From Desulfobacterales bacterium (GTDB lineage Bacteria > Desulfobacterota > Desulfobacteria > Desulfobacterales > JAUCGF01), in NCBI GenBank assembly GCA_029940345.1, contig JAOZRC010000195.1, positions 2,760 to 8,692 on the forward strand: a stretch of DNA of 5,933 nt, read 5' to 3'. Positions 1-5,917 of this stretch are shown here, piece after piece. The position numbers and the translations under genes are program-made. Every line of letters begins with the position of its first letter. Position 1 is the first letter of the stretch. The notes under the pieces were generated by a model. That model was not told the DNA's origin. It saw only the letters and a list, made by a program, of their open reading frames with translations, and made no database searches.

Positions 1-162
1 GTCCCGATGGGACTCTGACCGAATCATAATATCATTTTGCTACAAATATGCCGCTCTCACGGAGCTTTTAAGGAATGTTTAATTTCAACTGCACAGGCCT
101 AAAATTATCAGATAATTAAGTGTACTACATTATGGGTATCAGTTATCGGCGGATAAGCCCCT

Positions 163-191
163 TTGGGTTGCATACCGCCATCAACTATGAT
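163..191 (+). promoter_or_regulatory. Possible sigma70-type promoter for the hydrolase-pgi unit
   Basis: TTGGGT (163-168) and TATGAT (186-191) are separated by 17 bp. The -10 element matches the TATAAT consensus at 5 of 6 bases and the -35 element only at its first three. It lies about 90 bp upstream of the TTG start of the hydrolase gene. This was found by eye, and AT-rich sequence gives such matches by chance, so it is only a candidate. Confidence 0.22.
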
Positions 192-266
192 AGTCTTTAT
201 AAACAATATCATAAAGTGATTATGTTGATCAACCATATACTGAAGCTGAATTTGAAAAAAATCATC

Positions 267-273
267 AAAGAGG
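267..273 (+). promoter_or_regulatory. Ribosome binding site that supports a TTG start
   Basis: AAAGAGG ends 6 bp before the TTG at 280. No ATG in this frame near the start has a comparable site, so this site decides the start of the hydrolase gene. Confidence 0.6.
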
Positions 274-279
274 CTCCTG

Positions 280-1344
280 TTGAAAAAATCAAAATCAAAT
301 CGCTGGCAAATCGCGATTGCACTAATCGTACTGGTTGGGAGTATATGGCAAATTCCCCAATACATGTTTCCGGAGAAAGAGAAACAAATGCGGATGAAAT
401 CGCGTGAAACGGTGAAGCGCTATTTTCCTGTTCAGACAGCCAAAATAGAAGCTTCCTATGGCCTTGACGCTTTTCCGAATACTTTAACCGGCGAGCAGAC
501 GGCCAAAAATCAAACATTCGCCACAATACTGGTTCATGGTCTGGACGATCCGGGCAAGGTGTGGATGAATTTAGCACCGGCCTTGGCGTCAGAAGGCTTT
601 AATGTGTGGGTGTTGAACTATCCCAATGACCAGCCGGTTGTGGAATCGGCGCAATTTTTTCTTGAAGAATTGTGTACATTAAGCCAACATGGCGTCCGGA
701 CGGTCTCTATTGTTGCGCACAGCATGGGCGGTCTGGTATCGCGCGAAATGCTGACCAATCCTGGATGGGACTACATGGACAAAGCCAAACGGGGTGAAAC
801 GCCTGTTGTAAAACGGCTCATTATGGTCGGAACTCCGAATCACGGATCAGAAATGGCGCGCGTTCGGGCGCTATCCGAATTACGCGACCAGTCCGTTAAC
901 CTGTTCAAAGGAGAATTTAACATGTTGCGATGGATAATTGACGGTGCCGGAGAGGCCGGCATTGATTTGCTGCCCGGAAGCCGCTTTCTTGAAACCCTGA
1001 ATCACCGTCCTCATCCGCAAGGTGTGGAGATGCTGATAATCGCAGGCATCATGAGTCCGTGGCAGGCAAATGATTTGGAACGGTTAGCAGATGAGCTTCA
1101 GCCCAAATTGCCCAGGGAAATGCATCCTGTCTTGATCAGCCTCAAGGAGAGCTTTCAAAATATGAATCTGGAGATTGGCGACGGTTTGGTGACGATGGCC
1201 TCATCCCGTTTAAAGGGTGTCCCTCATATAACCGTAAAAGGCACTCATTTGTCAATTATCCGCAATATTTCTTCAACCAGTCAAAGGACGCCGCCAGCGG
1301 TGCCGATTATCGTTGAAAAACTTAAAAACGGGAATAGCGCGTAA
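280..1344 (+). CDS. Membrane-anchored alpha/beta hydrolase (lipase/esterase-like)
   Basis: The 354-residue protein begins at TTG, supported by AAAGAGG 6 bp upstream. Residues about 9-29 form a hydrophobic segment after a basic KKSKSNR start, which suggests a signal anchor with the enzyme facing the periplasm. The fold markers of serine hydrolases of the alpha/beta class are present in order. VHGLDD (85-90) is the oxyanion-hole loop. AHSMGG (146-151) is the nucleophile elbow with Ser148. GTPNHGS (184-190) is typical of lipase and PGAP1-like members. GDG (300-302) supplies the likely acid Asp301, and GTHLSI (321-326) the likely His323. The triad therefore looks intact and the enzyme active on an ester or lipid-like substrate, which the sequence does not identify. 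The stop is 71 bp before pgi and no terminator is visible between them, so the two may be cotranscribed. The family is clear but the substrate and the role are unknown. Confidence 0.88.
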   Translation: MKKSKSNRWQIAIALIVLVGSIWQIPQYMFPEKEKQMRMKSRETVKRYFPVQTAKIEASYGLDAFPNTLTGEQTAKNQTFATILVHGLDDPGKVWMNLAPALASEGFNVWVLNYPNDQPVVESAQFFLEELCTLSQHGVRTVSIVAHSMGGLVSREMLTNPGWDYMDKAKRGETPVVKRLIMVGTPNHGSEMARVRALSELRDQSVNLFKGEFNMLRWIIDGAGEAGIDLLPGSRFLETLNHRPHPQGVEMLIIAGIMSPWQANDLERLADELQPKLPREMHPVLISLKESFQNMNLEIGDGLVTMASSRLKGVPHITVKGTHLSIIRNISSTSQRTPPAVPIIVEKLKNGNSA

Positions 1345-1406
1345 TCATAATCGTTTTTACTTTTTCTAATTCGTCGCCATTGAAAGCATCCTTAGAAATC
1401 AAACTT

Positions 1407-1410
1407 GAGG
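1407..1410 (+). promoter_or_regulatory. Ribosome binding site that sets the pgi start
   Basis: GAGG lies 5 bp before the ATG at 1416. A longer reading from a TTG at 1380 has no Shine-Dalgarno sequence. It would also add 12 residues ([12 protein letters not shown]) absent from the E. coli-type enzyme, so the ATG is preferred. Confidence 0.65.
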
Positions 1411-1415
1411 TATCT

Positions 1416-3056
1416 ATGTCAGCACTTACCCAATCGCCCGCTTGGAAAGCATTGGCAAAACATCAAACCGAAATTGCCCAATCGCATCTTAGGGATATGT
1501 TTGCCCATGACCCTGAGCGTTTTGAAAAATTTTCACTTCGTCTTGATGACATTCTTTTTGATTATTCTAAAAACCGTATCATTGATCTGACAATCACCCT
1601 GCTTACAGACTTGATACGACAGGCGCAATTAGCTGAAAATATTGAAGCCGTGTTTTCCGGTGTGAAAATCAATACGACCGAAGAACGGCCGGTGCTTCAT
1701 ATTGCCCTGCGCAACCGGTCGAACCGGCCGATCTATGTCGATGGGCAGGATGTCATGCCAGATGTAAACCGTGTTCTTGCCAAAATGCGCATTTTTAGCC
1801 AGGCGGTGCGCAACGGTGACTTTAAAGGATACACTGGTAAGCTCATAACAGATGTTGTCAATATCGGTATTGGCGGGTCGGATTTGGGGCCGCAGATGGT
1901 CACCCAAGCCTTGGCGCACTACGCCAAACCCGGATTGAACAGCCATTTTGTTTCCAACGTTGACGGCACCGATCTGGCTGAAACGTTGAAACGGATTGCC
2001 CCGGAAACCACGCTTTTTATCATTGCCTCCAAGACGTTCACCACCCAGGAAACCATGACAAACGCCGTTTCCGCCAAAAAATGGCTGCTTGACGCACTCG
2101 GGAATGAAGCCGCGGTGGCCAAACATTTCGTCGCCCTTTCCACCAATGCCGGTGGCGTCGCCCAATTCGGCATAGACACGAATAATATGTTTGAATTTTG
2201 GGATTGGGTGGGGGGGCGCTACTCCTTGTGGTCTGCTATCGGATTATCTATCGCCATTGCCATCGGAATGGATCGCTTTGAACAATTATTAGACGGCGCG
2301 CACAAAGCAGACCGGCATTTTAAAACAACGCCGATTGATAAAAATATTCCTGTGATTATGGCGGCGTTGGGAATTTGGTATAATAATTTTTTCGGTGTGC
2401 ATAGCCATGCTATCTTACCTTACGATCAGTATATGTCGCGTTTTCCGGCTTATTTTCAACAAGGGGATATGGAGAGCAATGGTAAACGAGTGACCAAAGA
2501 TGGCGAAGAAATCGACTACGCCACCAGCCCGGTGATTTGGGGCGAACCCGGCACTAACGGACAGCATGCGTTCTATCAACTGCTGCATCAGGGATCAGGG
2601 TTTATTCCATGTGATTTTCTGGCACCGGCAATCTCGTTAAATCCGATTGGAGAGCATCATCCGCTTCTGATCTCAAACTTTCTGGCTCAGACCGAAGCAT
2701 TGATGAAAGGTAAAACCTATCAGGAAGCGCGCATCGAACTGGAATCATCCGGAATCGACGAGAAGAAATTGCACCGATTGGCCTGCGCAAAAACATTTCC
2801 GGGCAATAAACCGACCAATTCCTTTTTGTTTAAAAAGCTCACGCCGGAAACACTGGGCGCGCTGATCGCCTTATATGAACATAAAATCTTCACCCAAGGG
2901 GTTGTCTGGAACATCAATTCATTCGATCAGATGGGGGTTGAATTAGGGAAACAACTGGCTCAAGCGGTTTATCCCGAGCTTAATAATCGTGAGGCGGTCA
3001 CATCGCATGACAGTTCTACGAACGGATTGATTAACTACTATAAAGGGATGCGGTAG
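1416..3056 (+). CDS. pgi: Glucose-6-phosphate isomerase
   Basis: This cytoplasmic enzyme interconverts glucose-6-phosphate and fructose-6-phosphate in glycolysis and gluconeogenesis. From the ATG at 1416 it has 546 residues, close to the roughly 549 of E. coli Pgi, and it aligns end to end without gaps of note. Two SIS sugar-phosphate-binding domains are present: GIGGSDLGP at 151-159 in the first, and NGQHAFYQL around 381-389 in the second. Both family signatures are visible: [14 protein letters not shown] (263-276) and the C-terminal [12 protein letters not shown] (501-512). Catalytic residues equivalent to E. coli Glu355, His386 and Lys514 are Glu353 (ESNG), His384 and Lys512. The conserved ending [11 protein letters not shown] is intact. 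No frameshift or missing residue is seen, so it should be fully active. It follows the hydrolase gene by 71 bp and ends just before a strong hairpin at 3075-3107. Confidence 0.97.
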   Translation: MSALTQSPAWKALAKHQTEIAQSHLRDMFAHDPERFEKFSLRLDDILFDYSKNRIIDLTITLLTDLIRQAQLAENIEAVFSGVKINTTEERPVLHIALRNRSNRPIYVDGQDVMPDVNRVLAKMRIFSQAVRNGDFKGYTGKLITDVVNIGIGGSDLGPQMVTQALAHYAKPGLNSHFVSNVDGTDLAETLKRIAPETTLFIIASKTFTTQETMTNAVSAKKWLLDALGNEAAVAKHFVALSTNAGGVAQFGIDTNNMFEFWDWVGGRYSLWSAIGLSIAIAIGMDRFEQLLDGAHKADRHFKTTPIDKNIPVIMAALGIWYNNFFGVHSHAILPYDQYMSRFPAYFQQGDMESNGKRVTKDGEEIDYATSPVIWGEPGTNGQHAFYQLLHQGSGFIPCDFLAPAISLNPIGEHHPLLISNFLAQTEALMKGKTYQEARIELESSGIDEKKLHRLACAKTFPGNKPTNSFLFKKLTPETLGALIALYEHKIFTQGVVWNINSFDQMGVELGKQLAQAVYPELNNREAVTSHDSSTNGLINYYKGMR

Positions 3057-3074
3057 CTTAATAATAGATTTCCC

Positions 3075-3107
3075 AGACCTACGAGGTTTCCAAAACTTCG
3101 TAGGTCT
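3075..3107. repeat. 33-bp perfect hairpin behind pgi, possible transcript end
   Basis: AGACCTACGAGGTTT (3075-3089) pairs along all 15 positions with 3093-3107 across a 3-nt loop (CCA). Only one pair is a G-T wobble. It starts 18 bp after the pgi stop, a natural position for a terminator or a 3'-end stabilising stem. However, no run of T follows on either strand, so it is not a canonical intrinsic terminator. From memory, palindromes of this AGACCTACGAGGTTT type recur between genes in diverse bacterial genomes. It may therefore be a dispersed repeat that was co-opted at the end of the transcript. Confidence 0.7.
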
Positions 3108-3199
3108 TCGGTATAAAAACTTTTGGCCAAGTACTTATTCATATACAATTTCTTGATTGCTATTGTAAATTGTGTTTAATTCTACTTTGGTAAGCTAAT

Positions 3200-3375
3200 A
3201 TGTAGGGTGGGCATCGCCGGAAACCAATCTTGAATACAGCGCCAACCTTTATCGGCGATGCCTGCCATTTCACACAAAAACGGTGGGCAAAAATAGTTGT
3301 TTAAAAAATGGCCGGAGCTGCACATTGGTATCAGCAACGAACAAGGTCAGCGGAAAACCCCTGCCCACCCTACAT
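3200..3375. repeat. Inner 14-bp inverted repeat (ATGTAGGGTGGGCA)
   Basis: ATGTAGGGTGGGCA (3200-3213) has an exact inverted partner at 3362-3375. Its GGTGGGCA core occurs again as a direct copy at 3282-3289, giving three copies in 170 bp. From memory, GTAGGGTGGGCA-type motifs are common in intergenic repeats of proteobacteria and cyanobacteria. The spacing to the outer inverted repeat differs on the two sides (6 bp left, 34 bp right). This suggests either an asymmetrical element or one element inserted into another. Confidence 0.6.
3206..3266. repeat. Stem-loop GGCATCGCCG / CGGCGATGCC inside the element
   Basis: GGCATCGCCG (3210-3219) pairs exactly with CGGCGATGCC (3253-3262). Wobble and Watson-Crick pairs extend it to a 15-bp stem between 3206-3220 and 3252-3266, with a 31-nt loop. 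The left arm overlaps the inner inverted repeat, so the same bases could pair with either of two partners. Confidence 0.55.
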
Positions 3376-3499
3376 CAGATAGCAAGCGCACAGGTCGGCT
3401 TTTTTTAAGTTACCAAAGTAGAATTAAGTACATGAGTTAAACTGGTAGAAATAATGGGCATCCTTCATGGTAGCCCAAAAGTAGTTTACACTTTTTCCC

Positions 3500-3564
3500 G
3501 GAGTACTAAACTTACAGTTTAGCATTGGCGGGCGCTGAATGCCAAACTGTAAATCAGGCACTCC
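3500..3564. repeat. Inverted pair of REP-like units
   Basis: Two copies of the pattern GGAGTRCY-N9-GTTTRGCATT face each other. The left copy is on the plus strand at 3500-3526 and the right copy on the minus strand at 3538-3564, with an 11-nt GC-rich spacer (GGCGGGCGCTG). Across the pair, TTACAGTTTAGCATT (3512-3526) is inverted at 3538-3552 with one mismatch. A third copy lies at 5891-5917. Two units in inverse orientation with a short linker resemble the BIME arrangement of REP sequences in enterobacteria and pseudomonads. The exact family is not recognised. Confidence 0.6.
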
Positions 3565-3580
3565 TCCGAATTGTAAACCG

Positions 3581-3634
3581 GAGAATGAATGATGCCAAAT
3601 GATGTATAGTTTTCCATTTAATCATATCATTCTC
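3581..3634. promoter_or_regulatory. Candidate HicB operator upstream of hicA
   Basis: GAGAATGA (3581-3588) is exactly inverted at 3627-3634. With a one-base offset the similarity continues into adjoining ATGAT boxes. In total ATGAT occurs twice forward (3589-3593, 3599-3603) and twice inverted (3621-3625, 3626-3630). AATGATG repeats with a 10-bp period, one helical turn. TATAGT (3605-3610) in the centre could be a -10 element, but no good -35 is seen. HicB antitoxins with a C-terminal helix-turn-helix usually repress their own promoter, and this is the best symmetric sequence in the right place. That role is inferred. Confidence 0.4.
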
Positions 3635-3677
3635 TGCGATGAAATACACCGGACAAAATTGTCCGATAGTGAATTCT

Positions 3678-3890
3678 ATGAAAGATAATGAGTTCATCAA
3701 GCGGGTTCGCAAATACGGCAAGCAACATGGCATACATGTTAAATGGATGGCCGAGAGAGGGAAAGGAAGTCACGGAACATTATATTTGGGCCATCGCTAT
3801 ACTGTCGTTCGCGATCCGAAAGATGAGTTGAAAACCGGAACTTTCAACGCTATGCTTAAACAACTTAGCTTGAAGAAAAAAGATATTTAA
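3678..3890 (+). CDS. hicA: HicA toxin, mRNA interferase
   Basis: This small basic protein is the toxin of a type II HicAB system. HicA folds like a double-stranded RNA-binding domain and cleaves mRNA until bound by HicB. From ATG 3678 it has 70 residues, the usual size. RGKGSH (27-32) carries the conserved catalytic His32. TGTFNAMLKQLSL (53-65) is the typical C-terminal helix signature (family form TGTLxxILKQ). An in-frame ATG at 3639 would add 13 residues (total 83), and a GTG at 3669 is also possible. None of the three has a strong ribosome binding site. I prefer 3678 because the family normally begins just before an EFI-like helix (here KDNEFIKRV). hicB follows 13 bp after the stop, so the two are cotranscribed. 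The toxin looks intact and is tolerated because the antitoxin is present. Confidence 0.9.
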   Translation: MKDNEFIKRVRKYGKQHGIHVKWMAERGKGSHGTLYLGHRYTVVRDPKDELKTGTFNAMLKQLSLKKKDI

Positions 3891-3891
3891 C

Positions 3892-3897
3892 AGGGGG
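3892..3897 (+). promoter_or_regulatory. Strong ribosome binding site of hicB
   Basis: AGGGGG sits in the 13-bp hicA-hicB gap, 6 bp before the hicB ATG. It is much stronger than anything before hicA. This would favour antitoxin over toxin translation from the shared transcript. Confidence 0.6.
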
Positions 3898-3903
3898 ATT
3901 ATC

Positions 3904-4332
3904 ATGAACAGATTTACGTATCCTGTCACCCTGACACCGGATGTGGCGGACGGAGGGTTTACCGTTAGCTTTCGTGATGTGCCGGAGGCGATCACCCAAG
4001 GAGACACGGTAGATGAATGTTTGACTGAAGCGGCCGATTGCTTAGAGGAAGCTATGGCAGGGCGTATTCGCCGTGATGATGAATTACCCACTCCATCTGA
4101 ATGCAAGAAGGGCGAAAAGTCAGTTCCCGTTCCTATGCAAACGGCCATGAAAGCCGCTCTTTATCAGGCTATGAAGGAATCAGGCATTTCAAAATCCGAA
4201 CTTGCCCGTAAAATGAGTACCCAGGAGAATGTGGTACGTCGTATCCTCGATCCGTACCATGGAACTAAAGTTCCGGCAATGGAAAGAGCGCTGTTTACAT
4301 TGGGTAAACATGCCGAATTACATGTCACCTAA
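3904..4332 (+). CDS. hicB: HicB antitoxin with C-terminal helix-turn-helix
   Basis: The 142-residue protein has the two-part layout of longer HicB antitoxins. Residues 1-60 form the HicB fold that binds and blocks HicA. They include YPVTLTPDVADGGFTVSFRDVPEAIT and the helix GDTVDECLTEAADCLEEAM, where the family has an acidic, alanine-rich pattern. Residues about 78-138 form a Xre-like helix-turn-helix: the SGISKSELARKM part is the likely turn and recognition region, followed by RRILDPYHGTKVPAMERALFTLG, a stretch highly typical of DNA-binding HicB. It should neutralise HicA and repress the operon, probably at the ATGAT boxes at 3581-3634. It lies directly behind hicA. Both domains are complete, so the module appears functional. 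Confidence 0.93.
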   Translation: MNRFTYPVTLTPDVADGGFTVSFRDVPEAITQGDTVDECLTEAADCLEEAMAGRIRRDDELPTPSECKKGEKSVPVPMQTAMKAALYQAMKESGISKSELARKMSTQENVVRRILDPYHGTKVPAMERALFTLGKHAELHVT

Positions 4333-4387
4333 CATATCTTTCACTGCTATTTTCTAGGGAATTTGATTATAGGGGAGCGGTTCATAG

Positions 4388-4498
4388 ATGGAGGTTTTGC
4401 GAGATTACATGGGGCTATTGATTGCGGTTGTTTTATGCTTGGTTGTATCAGCAAATGCTGACGCTGCTGACGATGAAAAATGCCTTAAAATACTATAA
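4388..4498 (+). CDS. Possible 36-residue secreted peptide
   Basis: This short reading frame begins at ATG 4388 with AGGGGAG (4371-4377) 10 bp upstream. A second in-frame ATG is at 4409. The translation has a short N-terminus MEVLRDY, then a hydrophobic core MGLLIAVVLCLVV and a signal-peptidase-I-like site, SANA followed by DA. Cleavage there would leave about a 12-residue acidic peptide, DAADDEKCLKIL, with one cysteine. It starts 55 bp after hicB and its stop overlaps the convergent stop of the YihY-family gene by 6 bp. I do not recognise it. It could be a genuine small secreted peptide, the 5' remnant of a larger exported protein cut off here, or chance. The signal-peptide pattern and the ribosome binding site are the only support. 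Confidence 0.4.
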   Translation: MEVLRDYMGLLIAVVLCLVVSANADAADDEKCLKIL

Positions 4499-5863
4499 AT
4501 CCTGCAAATGCGTATTGGCCGATGATTGAGTGATGGCATCCTGGAATGAATGCAGGCTTTGCTCCAATTTTTGCAGACGCTCGGTTTGAGCAACGGTAAT
4601 ACAATTCGAGCCTTTATGCTCCAGTGCGTCAATTATATAGCTTAATGTAAACCGGCTGATATCACAGGCCGGTTGGAAGGCGGTAGGGTTGTCTTCTTCC
4701 AAACGCGTGGGTGTGATGAGTTCACTCGCAATCAACAAGTTAATCATTTGACGCACCAATCGAAGGGGCATGTCAAGGGTTTCCGCAATTTGGACAGCCG
4801 TTAGCGGCTTTTCGCCTTGTGCGAATTTACAGGTGATTAAACTGGCAATCTGCAAGGCAAAAAGTTTTTTTAAATAAAAACTCATTTTCAAACGATCGGG
4901 TTCAAATTCGTAGTTGTCCACCTTTTGAACCGTGTACGATAATTGGGCACCGAGAAGAACAATATTCCAACTTAAATGCAGCCAAACCATAAAAAGGGGC
5001 AATGCGGCAAAACTGCCATAAATGGCATTATATTGAGCCACGCCGACTTGAAAGCGAATATAGGTGAATTGAAGTATGTGAAAACCGGTTCCCGCAATCA
5101 CGCCGGCGATTAAGGCGGAAAGCAGCTTCACTTTGGCAACCGGCATAATATAGTAGGTAATCATAAAAAGCAGCCAAACAAGAATGTATGGAACGAATTT
5201 CAATGAAAACAGGATCGGTTCACTCACAATTTCGAGAACAGGAAGCTTTCCGGATATGATTTCCATCTGCGCAGATATATAAACGGCCACACTGCTGGAT
5301 GTGATCAGCAACACAGGCCCTAAAATGACAATGGCGAGATAATCACTCAGTTTGCGTGCAATCGAGCGTGAGCGTTTGCTTTCCCAGATTTCATTGAAGA
5401 AATGTTCGATATTCATTAATACTTTGGCGACGCTCCAAAAAAGAATAATCAGACCGATGCCGGCCATCATGCCGCTATGTGTATTTATCAAAAGAGAGTC
5501 GGCAAATTGAATGATCCACTGCGAAATCTCTTCCTGGCCGGGAAATTTTTCTAATAACTCCTTTTTTAAAAGCCTTTCAAAGCCGAAACCGCGCGCAATA
5601 CCAAAAACCATTGCCGCCGTCGGAACAATGGACAGCATCGTGTAATACGTCAAAGCGGAAGCCTTGAGGGCGCATTTATCAGTGATAAATTTCTTAACAG
5701 TAAGGAGAATAATGCGGGTCAGTTTAATATAGATAGCTTTATGACGGGGAAGTTGGTCAAGCTGAATACGCCAGATGCCAACTCGCAGGAAAGTGATAAA
5801 TTTAGATATAATGACCTCTAAATTTTGCATAACGGCATTAGAATAAGAAGAGTTTTTAGGCAT
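4493..5863 (-). CDS. YihY/BrkB-family inner membrane protein
   Basis: This 456-residue integral membrane protein belongs to the YihY/BrkB family, once mislabelled ribonuclease BN. The family is implicated in envelope integrity, and its molecular activity is not established. Residues 1-60 are a basic cytoplasmic lead. About six membrane segments follow near 70-92, 131-150, 176-198, 218-240, 246-266 and 286-310. Family hallmarks are ASALTYYTMLSIVP (68-81) and YNAIYGSFAALPLFMVW (278-294) leading into LLGAQLSY (303-310). Residues about 350-400 look like a winged helix (LTAVQIAETLDMPLRLVRQM then NLLIASELI), and the tail 425-445 may form a coiled coil. The protein is much longer than E. coli YihY (about 290), mostly because of this C-terminal part. 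The start at 5863 has AAGG directly adjacent to ATG, which is too close. Met12 (5830) is an alternative but has no better site. It is convergent with hicAB. Confidence 0.88.
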   Translation of the reverse strand: MPKNSSYSNAVMQNLEVIISKFITFLRVGIWRIQLDQLPRHKAIYIKLTRIILLTVKKFITDKCALKASALTYYTMLSIVPTAAMVFGIARGFGFERLLKKELLEKFPGQEEISQWIIQFADSLLINTHSGMMAGIGLIILFWSVAKVLMNIEHFFNEIWESKRSRSIARKLSDYLAIVILGPVLLITSSSVAVYISAQMEIISGKLPVLEIVSEPILFSLKFVPYILVWLLFMITYYIMPVAKVKLLSALIAGVIAGTGFHILQFTYIRFQVGVAQYNAIYGSFAALPLFMVWLHLSWNIVLLGAQLSYTVQKVDNYEFEPDRLKMSFYLKKLFALQIASLITCKFAQGEKPLTAVQIAETLDMPLRLVRQMINLLIASELITPTRLEEDNPTAFQPACDISRFTLSYIIDALEHKGSNCITVAQTERLQKLEQSLHSFQDAITQSSANTHLQDL

Positions 5864-5890
5864 CCTTCATTTACCGGTTAACAGTTTAAA

Positions 5891-5917
5891 GGAGTGCTGA
5901 GCCGAAGGTTTAGCGTT
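5891..5917 (+). repeat. Third REP-like unit, upstream of the YihY-family gene
   Basis: GGAGTGCT (5891-5898), nine bases, then GTTTAGCGTT (5908-5917) matches the pattern and spacing of the units at 3500-3564. Within the unit, GCTGAGCC and GGTTTAGC (5896-5903, 5907-5914) can pair at all 8 positions if G-U pairs are allowed, across a 3-nt loop, so an RNA copy would form a tight hairpin. It lies 28 bp upstream of the start codon, in the leader of the minus-strand gene. A partner unit, if any, would be beyond the window edge. Confidence 0.5.

Larger units (their letters stand above)
1..279. other. Non-coding leader upstream of the hydrolase gene
   Basis: No convincing gene was found on either strand. 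The extreme left edge holds a short perfect palindrome (GTCCC-gat-GGGAC, 1-13) that may be the end of a larger repeat cut by the window. Short open stretches entering from the left edge end at stops near 29 and 81. Either could be the tail of an upstream gene, but they are too short to judge. A weak hairpin, GCTCT-cac-GGAGC (53-65, one T-G pair), is followed by TTTT and could be a poor intrinsic terminator for such a gene. The remainder is AT-rich and includes a possible promoter near 163-191. Confidence 0.5.
3176..3427. mobile_element. MITE-like element with 18-bp terminal inverted repeats
   Basis: TTAATTCTACTTTGGTAA at 3176-3193 is repeated perfectly in inverse orientation at 3410-3427, enclosing 252 bp with no transposase. 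A second inverted repeat nests inside it (14 bp, 3200-3213 and 3362-3375), and a stem-loop occupies 3206-3266. The termini read TTAA on both sides. This could be the end of the inverted repeat or a palindromic 4-bp target duplication, and no other flanking duplication is evident. A run of seven T (3400-3406) lies near the right end. The size, lack of coding capacity and nested palindromes fit a non-autonomous miniature element. The mobilising enzyme is not identifiable from the window. Confidence 0.6.
3057..3638. other. Repeat-rich intergenic region between pgi and hicA
   Basis: About 580 bp carry no credible gene on either strand. The region holds a 33-bp hairpin (3075-3107), a 252-bp element with terminal inverted repeats (3176-3427), an inverted pair of REP-like units (3500-3564) and a set of ATGAT boxes before hicA (3581-3634). 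Together these explain over half of the region. The pieces between them, for example 3108-3175 and 3428-3499, show nothing else recognisable. Confidence 0.75.

Noticed and set aside
209..577. 122-codon minus-strand frame and an overlapping plus-strand frame (120-407) at the hydrolase start
   Set aside because: Both conflict with the hydrolase gene, which has a clear ribosome binding site, anchor and catalytic motifs. Neither product looks like a known protein.
1380..1415. TTG start giving pgi 12 extra residues
   Set aside because: There is no ribosome binding site before it, while the ATG at 1416 has GAGG at 5 bp and matches the family N-terminus.
1629..2165. 178-codon open frame on the minus strand inside pgi
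   Set aside because: It lies wholly antisense to a strongly conserved enzyme, resembles no family and is rich in Gly, Arg and Phe as expected for a shadow frame. Other antisense frames in pgi (1919-2179, 2602-2796, 2720-2917) are rejected likewise.
3380..3406. Intrinsic terminator ending in seven T at 3400-3406
   Set aside because: The preceding bases give no stem longer than about 3 bp, so the T run alone is not enough.
3176..3427. CRISPR array, because GGTGGGCA recurs
   Set aside because: The repeats are 8-14 bp, inverted as well as direct, and unevenly spaced, with no spacer structure or cas gene.
3455..3520. Short ORF MGILHGSPKVVYTF in the intergenic region
   Set aside because: It is about 17 codons long, runs into the REP-like unit and has no ribosome binding site.
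3780..4148. 122-codon minus-strand frame across hicA and hicB
   Set aside because: It is antisense to two recognised genes, and its Ser-rich composition is typical of a shadow.
4405..4632. 75-codon minus-strand frame over the end of the YihY-family gene
   Set aside because: It overlaps the end of the YihY-family gene in another frame and has no recognisable domain.
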